DNA of 64,000 bases from Neoluteolibacter marinus (GTDB taxonomy: Bacteria > Verrucomicrobiota > Verrucomicrobiia > Verrucomicrobiales > Akkermansiaceae), in NCBI RefSeq assembly GCF_014904755.1, contig NZ_JACZFQ010000025.1, positions 82,821 through 146,820 on the forward strand. Direction: 5' to 3'. Numbering within the stretch: the first letter of the stretch is position 1; the number at the start of each line of letters is the position of its first letter. Positions 29,802-37,799 of the stretch are shown piece after piece. The translations under genes and the position numbers were made by a program. The notes under the pieces are model-generated. The model saw only the letters and a list, made by a program, of their open reading frames with translations, did no database searches and was not told the origin of the DNA.

Positions 29802-29809
29802 CCACGCCG

Positions 29810-30571
29810 CTAGCGCCCATTCCAAGCGACAAGTTCCGCGTAGGTCACGCCCTTGCCGCCGAAGATGTCGAGGGCCGAGCCCACGGTGACATCCACCTTG
29901 CCGACGGAAAGCTCCGCGACCTTTTCCACGTCCGCCATCGACGCGGCACCGCCGGCATAGGTCATGGGACGGCCGGCCCAGCCGCCGAGCATCGTCACCA
30001 GTTCGCCGTCGATCCCGCCGCACAGGCCTTCCACGTCCGCGGCGTGGATCAGGAATTCGCCGCACCACGGCGCCAAGCGGTCCAGCGTCGCGGGAGTCAC
30101 CTCCAGGTCCGTCAGCGTTTGCCACCGGTCCATCGCCACCGTCCAGCCGCTGGCGGTGCGGCGGCATGAAAGGTCGACCACCAGCCGCTCCGCGCCGATC
30201 GCGTCCACCAGCTCCTTCAAGCGCGCTTCGGAAAAGCGCCCGTCCTCGAAAAGCCAGGACGTCACGATCACATGCGAGGCCCCGGCCGCGAGCCACTCAC
30301 CGGCGTTGCCCGCATGGATCCCGCCGCCGATCTGCAAGCCTCCCGGCCAGGCCGACAATGCCTCCTTGGCCGCATCCTCGTTGCCCGGCCCCAGCTTGAT
30401 CACGTGGCCGCCGGTCAGGCCGTCGCCGCGGAACATCCCCGCGAACTCCCCGGCCCCGGCACTGGCCACGAAATTCTCCCTCGGCCCGGGTCCGTCGTCG
30501 CGCAGCGTGCCGCCGACGATCTGCTTCACCTTGCCCTGATGGAGGTCGATGCACGGGCGGAACTTCGTCAT
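29810..30571 (-). CDS. hisA: HisA, eukaryotic-type ProFAR isomerase
   Basis: A 253-aa TIM-barrel enzyme for the fourth step of histidine synthesis (ProFAR to PRFAR). The sequence follows yeast HIS6 rather than bacterial HisA: CIDLHQGKVKQIVGGTLRDD, GGHVIKLGPGNEDAAKEAL, LQIGGGIHAGNAGEWL, SHVIVTSWLFEDG, VVDLSCRR, EFLIHAADVEGLCGGIDGELV, YAGGA, DVTVGSALDIFGG. The length is close to yeast HIS6 (261 aa). Eukaryote-type HisA is known from some bacteria as well as plants and fungi. No other histidine gene lies in the window. Confidence 0.92.
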   Translation of the reverse strand: MTKFRPCIDLHQGKVKQIVGGTLRDDGPGPRENFVASAGAGEFAGMFRGDGLTGGHVIKLGPGNEDAAKEALSAWPGGLQIGGGIHAGNAGEWLAAGASHVIVTSWLFEDGRFSEARLKELVDAIGAERLVVDLSCRRTASGWTVAMDRWQTLTDLEVTPATLDRLAPWCGEFLIHAADVEGLCGGIDGELVTMLGGWAGRPMTYAGGAASMADVEKVAELSVGKVDVTVGSALDIFGGKGVTYAELVAWNGR

Positions 30572-30628
30572 GCGCGGAGCGTCCGCGCTTCGCCCCGCGA
30601 GTCAAGCCCGCTCCGGACACCCCGCCGC

Positions 30629-31972
30629 TCACCCGTCCTCCTGGACCGCGCCGGTCATCGCCGCCGCGTGGCCGCGTTTCTCGTTGATGAACAGCGTCAA
30701 CAGCAGCGCCACCCCGAGGAATCCTCCTAACAGGACCAGCGACGGCGGCGTCCCCATCGTGTCCTTCACCCACGCGAACGGAAAGGTCATCACCGCCGCC
30801 ACCTTGAACATCAGCCCCCAGATCCCGAACATTTCCGCCGCCTTCTCCGGCGGGGCCAGGTAGCTGACGAAGGCCCGGTTCGCCGAGCCCAGCGACCCGA
30901 GCCCGAAACCTAACAGGTTCCCGATCAACCACAGCGGCCAGGTCGGGTAGGCCGACCCGTCGCCCGCCGCGGCATGGCTTTCGTAAAGGTGCGCGTATCC
31001 CGCGAAACCGATCGCCGATCCCATCCACACCACCAGCAGGGCCGCCGTCATCCGCCGGTGGCCGACCCGGTCCTGGAACAGCATCGGCACGAAAGTCCCG
31101 ACGATCCCCGACACCGTGATCACCGCCATGAAGATCACCAGCTTCTCCTGGTTGAAGCCGTATTCCCCCGCCAGCTTGCTCGCGAACGACACCACCACCG
31201 TCATCCCGGTTCCGCAGAAGAACGACGCGAACATCAACATCGCCAGATCGCGGTAACCCTTCAGGTGACCCAGCGTCTCACCCAACCGGACGAATCCGGA
31301 GGTGAGCAGGTTCTTCCCCGGATGGACCTCCCGCACCACCGCCGGCTCGCGCAAGCCGAGGAGGGTCGGGATCGTGAACAGGAAAAACCACAGTCCCGCC
31401 CCGACGAAGAACGGCCGCCACTGCTCCGGCGTCTCCAGGTGGAACACCGTCATGCACACCGCCGTCGCCCCCAGCAACAGCAGCGCCGCGAAGTACGCCA
31501 GCCCCCACGAGAATCCGCTCACCCGGCCCACCTCGTCGTGCCGTGCCAGGGTCGGCAGGAAGGCCGCCAGGAAATTCTCGCCGATCGCAAACGCGAAGTT
31601 CGCCGGGATGTAGAGCAACAGCGCCAGCCAGATCTGCCCCGGCTGCACCAGCGCCAGCCCGCAGGTGAAAAGGCTGCACATCAGCCCCGTCGCGATCAGC
31701 CCGCGCTTCTTCCACGCCCGCTCGTCCGCCGCCGCACCGGCCAGCGGCGACAGCAGGGCGGCGAGCACCATGCTGGAACCATAGGCGATCGACCACCAGC
31801 GGTCGTCGGTGCCGGTGTCCCGCACCACCACCGCGCTGAAGAAGATCGAGAACAACAAGGTGTTGACGATCAGCGTGAACGACTGGTTCGCGACGTCGAA
31901 AGAGATCCAGCTCCACAGCTGCTCCTGCTTCGGCAAGCCCTGCAGCGGATAGAAGCGGCGGAAGTTGATCAT
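30629..31972 (-). CDS. MFS transporter, UMF1/Atg22-like family
   Basis: A 447-aa membrane protein with about twelve hydrophobic helices. The opening KQEQLWSWISFDVANQSFTLIVNTLLFSIFF, with ISFDxANQ near helix 1, is characteristic of UMF1 (Atg22-like) carriers. The loop RVGHRRMTAALLVVW matches an MFS A-type motif. Substrate unknown. The ATG at 31972 is used because the long upstream extension is a shadow. It carries two TGTTAG hexamers. It is divergent from the FGE gene, sharing a 138-bp intergenic region that shows no obvious operator. Confidence 0.9.
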   Translation of the reverse strand: MINFRRFYPLQGLPKQEQLWSWISFDVANQSFTLIVNTLLFSIFFSAVVVRDTGTDDRWWSIAYGSSMVLAALLSPLAGAAADERAWKKRGLIATGLMCSLFTCGLALVQPGQIWLALLLYIPANFAFAIGENFLAAFLPTLARHDEVGRVSGFSWGLAYFAALLLLGATAVCMTVFHLETPEQWRPFFVGAGLWFFLFTIPTLLGLREPAVVREVHPGKNLLTSGFVRLGETLGHLKGYRDLAMLMFASFFCGTGMTVVVSFASKLAGEYGFNQEKLVIFMAVITVSGIVGTFVPMLFQDRVGHRRMTAALLVVWMGSAIGFAGYAHLYESHAAAGDGSAYPTWPLWLIGNLLGFGLGSLGSANRAFVSYLAPPEKAAEMFGIWGLMFKVAAVMTFPFAWVKDTMGTPPSLVLLGGFLGVALLLTLFINEKRGHAAAMTGAVQEDG

Positions 31973-32110
31973 GGCGCCAAGTTTGCGATGCCATGCTGGC
32001 CGGATTCCCCGGCAATGCAACCCGCCGTCCGCCGAAACACCCCGCCCGCCTCCAGAAACTTCGTGCCCGCGGGCAACGAAACCGCCAGCCTGCGCGTAGC
32101 CACGGACTTC

Positions 32111-33196
32111 ATGAAGCGACTCCTCTTGATCCTCGCCCTGCTGCCCTCCTGCAAGAAGGAGCAAGCCGCCACCGCGCCCGCCTCATCGCTTCCCCCGCAG
32201 GTCGCCGGCCTCGAGCGGCGGGACGGCATGGTCCTCCTTCCCGGCGGCCCCTTCACCATGGGCCACGACGGCACCTTCCAGACCCCTTTCGGCCCCAAGG
32301 AATTCCCCGAGGAAAGCCCCGCCCACAAGGTCACCGTGAACCCGTTCTGGATCGACGAGACCGAAGTCACCAACGCGCAGTTCGCCGCTTTCATCGAGGC
32401 GACGGACTACGTCACCTTCGCCGAGCGCGAGGTCAATGCCGCCGATTTCCCCGCCGAGGCCCGCGACAGCCTGCCGGCGGAAAAGTTCACCAACGGCGGC
32501 ATCGTCTTCCGCGAGGACGCCGCCATCGAAGGCAACCCCAACCTCCCCGGCCGCGCGATCGAGTGGTGGCGCTGGGACCCCACCGCGAACTGGCGGCACC
32601 CGGCCGGTGGGGACAGCTCGATCGAAGGCAAGGACGAGCACCCGGTGGTCTGCGTCACCTACGAGGACGCCCACGCCTACGCGCAATGGGCCGGCAAGCG
32701 CCTGCCCACCGAAGCCGAGTGGGAATTCGCCGCCCGCGGCGGCCTCGAGGGGAAGACCTATGCCTGGGGCGACGAGCTGAATCCCGACAACCGCTGGATG
32801 GCCAACACCTGGCAGGGCGAGTTCCCGAACAGCAACACCGGCGAGGACGGCTTCACCGCCACTTCGCCCGCCCGCACCTACCCGCCCAACGCCTACGGCC
32901 TCCACGACATGGCCGGCAACGTCTGGGAAATCTGCAGCGATCTCTACGACCCGGCCTACTTCTCCGATTGCGACCCCGACAACCCGCAGGGTCCCGCCGT
33001 CTGGGTCAACCGCGACACCGGCCGCCGCGGCGAGGGCACCATCCACCGCGTCACCAAGGGCGGCTCCTTCCTCTGCCACGTCTCCTACTGCATGCGCTAC
33101 CGCCCCTCCGCCCGCCAGTCGCAGGACACCGAGTCGCCCACCAACCACACCGGCTTCCGCTGCGTGAAGGACGCCAAGCCCCCGGGTGCCCCTTGA
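32111..33196 (+). CDS. Formylglycine-generating enzyme (lipoprotein type)
   Basis: A 361-aa FGE-sulfatase fold protein. N-terminal MKRLLLILALLPSC gives a possible lipobox Cys14, so likely exported. FGE signatures are MVLLPGGPFTMG, FWIDETEVTNAQFAAFI, RLPTEAEWEFAARGG and YGLHDMAGNVWEICSD. The C-terminal GGSFLCHVSYCMRYRPSARQS has Cys322 and Cys327, the same 5-residue spacing as the copper-binding, catalytic pair of human SUMF1; most bacterial FGE-fold homologues lack it. It should convert the Cys of C-x-P-S-R sulfatases to formylglycine, and such sulfatases occur at 57128 and 61743. Gene order with the two unknown genes downstream suggests an operon. Confidence 0.93.
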   Translation: MKRLLLILALLPSCKKEQAATAPASSLPPQVAGLERRDGMVLLPGGPFTMGHDGTFQTPFGPKEFPEESPAHKVTVNPFWIDETEVTNAQFAAFIEATDYVTFAEREVNAADFPAEARDSLPAEKFTNGGIVFREDAAIEGNPNLPGRAIEWWRWDPTANWRHPAGGDSSIEGKDEHPVVCVTYEDAHAYAQWAGKRLPTEAEWEFAARGGLEGKTYAWGDELNPDNRWMANTWQGEFPNSNTGEDGFTATSPARTYPPNAYGLHDMAGNVWEICSDLYDPAYFSDCDPDNPQGPAVWVNRDTGRRGEGTIHRVTKGGSFLCHVSYCMRYRPSARQSQDTESPTNHTGFRCVKDAKPPGAP

Positions 33197-33210
33197 TCCA
33201 CTTCAGCCCC

Positions 33211-33990
33211 ATGAAACAACAAACCCACCCTTCCCCCCGCCTGCCCGGCCGTCCGGTGCTCGCCGCCGCGCTGGTGCTTGTCCTCGCCGCCTGCCACGCG
33301 GCCGCCGCCGACACGACCGTGCCGATCCGGCCATCGCCCGCCCTCGAAAGCAAGGGTGGCACCGGCACCAAGGGCTATGTTCCCTTTCCCGACGAGGAAC
33401 CTTTCCTCAAAAAGGTCACCGAGAAGGAGATCAGCCTCTGGCCCGAACTCAAGATGCCCAAGCCCGCGAACATGCCCGAAGCGGAATGGAAGAAGATCGA
33501 GGACCAGATGGCCGAGCATAAGAAGAACTCGATCCCCGTCGCCGATTACGAACTCACCGAACAGGCCGGCCAGTACGTCGGCTGGTGCGGCATTGTCCGG
33601 GAGATCGGCTACGATCCCGCGAAAGACCAGACCCGCCTGCTGGTTGAGCACAAGTACTTCGACGGCCTCACCGACCTGCACCTCCACATCGTCTCCATCT
33701 TCGGCGCCGGGGACTTCCAGGTCGCCATTCCCGGCAAGCTCAAGCCGGACCAGATCAAGCCGCTGTCGCTGGTCCGCATCTATGGCAAGGTGCTCGCGGG
33801 CAACGAGGCGGGCCCCGCGATCCGCGCCGACTACATCCGCGTCTGGGACTGGGGCTTCTTCACCTTCATGGACTACGGCAAGGACAAGGGCAACGCGAAG
33901 TGGCGCAAGCTGAGAACCGTCGATGACGACGACATCTACGACCCGCGCCCGGACCCGTCGTTCTACGAAACCCGCCTCGGCAAGCGATGA
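33211..33990 (+). CDS. Secreted protein of unknown function
   Basis: A 259-aa protein with an N-terminal export signal (residues 12-34, LPGRPVLAAALVLVLAACHAAAA). A Cys within AAC could even be a lipobox. The mature part has an OB-like beta domain (YVGWCGIVREIG...RLLVEHKYFDG...LVRIYGKVLAGNEAG). I recognise no family. It follows FGE by 14 bp and overlaps the next gene by 4 bp (ATGA), so it belongs to the same transcript. Confidence 0.7.
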   Translation: MKQQTHPSPRLPGRPVLAAALVLVLAACHAAAADTTVPIRPSPALESKGGTGTKGYVPFPDEEPFLKKVTEKEISLWPELKMPKPANMPEAEWKKIEDQMAEHKKNSIPVADYELTEQAGQYVGWCGIVREIGYDPAKDQTRLLVEHKYFDGLTDLHLHIVSIFGAGDFQVAIPGKLKPDQIKPLSLVRIYGKVLAGNEAGPAIRADYIRVWDWGFFTFMDYGKDKGNAKWRKLRTVDDDDIYDPRPDPSFYETRLGKR

Positions 33991-34358
33991 AATGGACTGA
34001 CAATCCGTACCACCGCACCGCGACCGAAGCGGAGGATCTTTCCTATCCTCCATCGGGCGGGCGGGTGAAGCAGGTGATCCTCGGGGGCATCCTGCCAGCG
34101 GTGATCCTGTATTTCGCCGCACGGGCGTGGATCTCCGAAGAAGCCGTCTGGTTCGGACGCGGCCGTTCGGATCTCCTTCTCCAGGGACCGGCCGCCCGGG
34201 CGATGGCCGTGACCTACGCCAGCGCCGGTCTGTTCTGCCACTTCCGTTGGTTCTGGGGGCTCGTCCCGGTGTATCGGGTTTTCGAGATAGGGACGATCCT
34301 CTCGATCCTCGGCTTCCTGGGAGGGCTGGGATTTGCCGGTTATCACGTCTTGTTCTGA
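33987..34358 (+). CDS. Small two- or three-helix membrane protein
   Basis: A 123-aa protein with hydrophobic segments at about 30-45, 72-90 and 100-120 and no conserved motif I recognise. Its ATG overlaps the stop of the secreted protein upstream (33987-33990), so it is co-translated with it. It ends 24 bp before the convergent dnaE2 stop. Confidence 0.65.
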   Translation: MKWTDNPYHRTATEAEDLSYPPSGGRVKQVILGGILPAVILYFAARAWISEEAVWFGRGRSDLLLQGPAARAMAVTYASAGLFCHFRWFWGLVPVYRVFEIGTILSILGFLGGLGFAGYHVLF

Positions 34359-34382
34359 ATCAAGGGCACTCAAGCCGCGGGC

Positions 34383-37300
34383 CTAATGGAAATCATGCGA
34401 CCGCGCCGCGTGGCTCGTGTCGATACCCGGCAGCGGATGCACCGCCGTCACGAACACCGTCCGCTGCTCGCCTTCGGAAACCTGCACCCGGCCCTCGGCC
34501 AGCAGGAAGGGCTCGCTGACGATCACCAGCCGCAGACGCTGGAAGGTCTTCTTCGGCACGAACAGGTTCGTGATCCCCGTCTCGTCCTCCAGCGAAATGA
34601 AGCAGTGCCCCTTCGCCGTTCCCGGCCGCTGGCGGCAGATCACCAGCCCGCCCACCCTCACCGGCAGGCCCGACGGCAGCTCCTTGAGGCCGCGGGCGGT
34701 GACCAGTTCCAGCGCGCTCTTGCGCCGCCACAGGCTCATCGGATGCGGCCCGGTCGAGGCGCCCTGGGTCTCCATGTCGGCGGCCACCCGTTCCTCCATC
34801 GACATCGCCGGCAGCGGCTCCTCGGCGACCCGCGCGCTGCTTTCCAGCAGGTCCCCGTACAACGGCAGCTCCACCTGCCACATCGCCTGCCGCCGATGGC
34901 CCGCCGCGGGCAGGTCGTTCAAGGCCCCGGCCCGCGCCAGGATCCGTCGCTCCTTGGCATTCGGCCGGACCCGGCCGAGGAAATCGTCCAGCGAGCGGAA
35001 CGCCTCCCGCCCCCGTTCCGCGACGATCCGTTCCTGCGTCTCCGCCGCCACGCCCTTCAGACGGTGCAGGCCGAGCCGGATCGTCTTCTCCGCCACCACA
35101 TCGCTCTCTATCTTACTATGGACACAGGAGACCGGCAGCACCCGCACCCCGTGGCGCTTGGCATCCTGGATCAGCGAGTGGGTCGAGTAGAAGCCCATCG
35201 GCTGGTTGTTGATCAGGCCGGTGTAAAACTCCGCCGGATGATGGACCTTCAGCCAGCACGACCAGTAGGCGATCGAGGCGAAGGACAGCGCGTGGCTTTC
35301 CGGGAAGCCGTAGAGCGCGAAGTTGCCGGTCGCCTGCACCACCTTTTCCTGCACCTCCTCCGCCACGCCGCGCCCGGTCATGCGCTGGCGCAGCTTCACC
35401 ACCACCCGCTGCATCCGCTCGTCGGAACGGTTGAAGGCCATCGCCCGCCGCAACTCGGTCGCCTCGGCCCCGTCGAAGCCGGCCAGGATCATCGACATCC
35501 TCAGCACCTGCTCCTGGAACAAGGGCACGCCGAGGGTGCGGCCGAGCACCTCGCGCAAGTCGTCGTGGATGTAGTCCGGCTTCTCCAGCCCGTTGCGCCG
35601 CCGCAGGTAGGGGTGCAGCAGCTCGCCGACGATCGGCCCGGGCCGGACGATCGCCACCTGGATCGCCACCTCGTAGAAATGGTCCGGCTTGAGGATCGCC
35701 AGCGTCGACATCTGGGCGCGCGACTCGACCTGGAAGGTTCCCACGGTGTCGGCGCGGTGGAGCAGGTCGTAGACCGCGCGGTCCTCGAGGTTGACCTCCG
35801 CCAGATCGACCGGCGTCCCGCGGCGGGCGCAGATTTCGATCGCGTTCTCCATCGCCGCCAGCATTCCCAGCCCTAACAGGTCGATCTTGACGATGCCGAG
35901 GTCCTCGCAGTCGTCCTTGTCCCACTGCACCACCGTGCGCCCGGGCATCGTCGCGGGCTGGACCGGTACCACCTCGTCGAGCCCGCGGTCGCAGATGACC
36001 ATCCCCCCGGAATGCTGGCCCAGATGGCGCGGCATCCCGAGCACCGCATGGTAGAGCCTTTGCAAGGCCGGCAGCCGCGGGTGCGAGGGTGGCAGCAGGT
36101 TTGCGAGCTGCTGTTCGAAGGTTTCGCGTGCGTCCGCTTCCTGTTCCGCCACCGATTTCGTCCGGTCGTCCTCCTCCCAGCGCCCCTCCCCGCCGTGCCC
36201 GCCCTGGGTCGAAAAGCGGTCCGCCAGCGAGGGCGGGAAGCCGAGCACCTTCGACATCTCGCGAAAGGCCGAGCGCGGCCGGTAGGTGATCACGTTCGCG
36301 GTCATCGCCGCACAGCGCGCGCCGTACTTGCGGAAGACATGCTGGATGACCTTCTCGCGCTGGTCGCCGGACGGGAAGTCGATGTCGATGTCCGGCCAGC
36401 TCTTGTGCTTGCCCTGCGCGGCGAGGTGCTCGGACAGGAAGCGCTCGAAGACCAGCTTGTGCTTCACCGCGTCGACATTGGTGATGCCGAGCACGAAGCA
36501 AACCAGCGAGTTGGCCGCCGAGCCGCGGCCCTGGCAGAGGATGCCGTTGGTGCGGGCGAAGTCGGAGATTTCCTGGACGATCAGGAAGTAGCCGGAAAGC
36601 TCCAGCCGCCCGATCAGATCGATCTCCTTCCCGATCTGGCGGCGGATCTCGCCCTTGCAGTGGCCGTAACGGCGCAGCGCGCCTTCGTGGCTCTTCACCC
36701 GCAGGTACTCCGTCTGCTCCGCGGCGGACAAGCGCCGGCCGTCCTCCGCGGTGAAGTCGGGAAAGGCGTAGCCGAGGTTTTCCAAGGTGAACTCGATCCG
36801 GTCCGCCAGCCGCCGGGTGTTGGCCAGCGCCTCCGGCAGGTCGGCGAACAGGGCCGCCATCTCGCGCGGCGATTTCAGGTGGCGCTCGCCGTTCGGCGCG
36901 AGCAGGCGGCCGGCGGCATCGAGCGGCAGGTGGTGGCGCAGGCAGGTGAAGGCATCGGCCAGCAGGCGCTCGCCGCGGGTGGCATGGAGCGGCGCGTTGC
37001 TGGCGAGCAGCGGCAATTTCAAATGCGCGGCCAGGTCCACCAGGTGGCGGTTCAGCCGGCCATCGTCGCGCAGCCCGTGGCGGAGGATTTCCACATACAC
37101 GTTCTCCCGCCCGAACATCATCACCAGCCCTTCCGCGGCCCGCAGCGCCGCCTCCCGGTCGTCGGCTAACAAGTGCCGCATCACCGGCCCCTCGCGGTCG
37201 CCGGTCAGGGCGATCAGGTCGCCCTGGTTCAGCGCGCCGTGCGCGACGACCTCCTGCAGGTGGCGGTTGCTCAGGTGGCGCGAAAGGATGCGGTAGCCCG

Positions 37301-37556
37301 CCCGCGTCGCACACAGCACCGGCACGTGGGCACCGTCAATCTCCAGCGTCGCCCCGGCGATCGCGCGGATCCCGCAGGCCTCCGCCGCCTTGTGGGCGCG
37401 GGCCGAGCCGTAGAAACCCTCGTGATCGGTGATCGCGACCGCCTCCAGCCCCAGCTCCGCCGCCCGCCGCACCATCACCTCCGGATGGCTGCCGCCGCGC
37501 AGGAACGAAAACGCCGAGCGGGCGTGGAGTTCCACGAATGGAGGGTTGGGTTTCAT
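34383..37556 (-). CDS. dnaE2: Error-prone DNA polymerase DnaE2
   Basis: A 1057-aa C-family polymerase for translesion synthesis. The PHP domain is at the N-terminus (FVELHARSAFSFLRGGSHPEVMVRRAAELGLEAVAITDHEGFYG). The catalytic Asp pair is in WPDIDIDFPSG near residue 389 and the third in VKIDLLGLGM near 557. A C-terminal OB-fold follows. The length (about 100 residues shorter than DnaE1) and context as the last gene after imuA and imuB identify DnaE2. It has the TGTTAG hexamer at two places. A palindromic repeat ends 10 bp before its start. Confidence 0.95.
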   Translation of the reverse strand: MKPNPPFVELHARSAFSFLRGGSHPEVMVRRAAELGLEAVAITDHEGFYGSARAHKAAEACGIRAIAGATLEIDGAHVPVLCATRAGYRILSRHLSNRHLQEVVAHGALNQGDLIALTGDREGPVMRHLLADDREAALRAAEGLVMMFGRENVYVEILRHGLRDDGRLNRHLVDLAAHLKLPLLASNAPLHATRGERLLADAFTCLRHHLPLDAAGRLLAPNGERHLKSPREMAALFADLPEALANTRRLADRIEFTLENLGYAFPDFTAEDGRRLSAAEQTEYLRVKSHEGALRRYGHCKGEIRRQIGKEIDLIGRLELSGYFLIVQEISDFARTNGILCQGRGSAANSLVCFVLGITNVDAVKHKLVFERFLSEHLAAQGKHKSWPDIDIDFPSGDQREKVIQHVFRKYGARCAAMTANVITYRPRSAFREMSKVLGFPPSLADRFSTQGGHGGEGRWEEDDRTKSVAEQEADARETFEQQLANLLPPSHPRLPALQRLYHAVLGMPRHLGQHSGGMVICDRGLDEVVPVQPATMPGRTVVQWDKDDCEDLGIVKIDLLGLGMLAAMENAIEICARRGTPVDLAEVNLEDRAVYDLLHRADTVGTFQVESRAQMSTLAILKPDHFYEVAIQVAIVRPGPIVGELLHPYLRRRNGLEKPDYIHDDLREVLGRTLGVPLFQEQVLRMSMILAGFDGAEATELRRAMAFNRSDERMQRVVVKLRQRMTGRGVAEEVQEKVVQATGNFALYGFPESHALSFASIAYWSCWLKVHHPAEFYTGLINNQPMGFYSTHSLIQDAKRHGVRVLPVSCVHSKIESDVVAEKTIRLGLHRLKGVAAETQERIVAERGREAFRSLDDFLGRVRPNAKERRILARAGALNDLPAAGHRRQAMWQVELPLYGDLLESSARVAEEPLPAMSMEERVAADMETQGASTGPHPMSLWRRKSALELVTARGLKELPSGLPVRVGGLVICRQRPGTAKGHCFISLEDETGITNLFVPKKTFQRLRLVIVSEPFLLAEGRVQVSEGEQRTVFVTAVHPLPGIDTSHAARSHDFH

Positions 37557-37565
37557 GGGATGGGG

Positions 37566-37763
37566 GGATGGAACGAACCGCGGAGGCGCGGAGGTCGCAG
37601 AGGGAATCGCGGAGAGGAATGATGTTGTTCCTGGAAATTCCCTTCACCGGACACACTCCCCAACCACCGCGTCGCCACAGCTTCTGCCGCCGCCAAAAAC
37701 ACTCCCCAAAAAAGCTCCGCGCCCCTCTCCGCGACCTCCGCGCCTCCGCGGTTCGTTCCATCC
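37566..37763. repeat. Palindromic intergenic repeat (GGAACGAACCGCGGAG family), copy 2
   Basis: A 198-bp element between imuB and dnaE2. The left arm starts GGATGGAACGAACCGCGG at 37566 and the right arm ends at 37763. The outer 33 bases of the arms pair perfectly, then with mismatches to about 50. Arms and length match the metH copy (14484-14680) while the centres differ. Between the imuB stop (37800) and the dnaE2 start (37556) it fills nearly the whole gap. In the polycistronic mRNA it would fold into a long stem. Confidence 0.88.
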
Positions 37764-37799
37764 AACCCCACCCCGGCAAAGCCTCCGCCGTCCGACCTC

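Noticed and set aside
34383..37556. Replicative polymerase DnaE1
   Set aside because: Its length and its place after imuA-imuB behind a LexA box identify the error-prone DnaE2.
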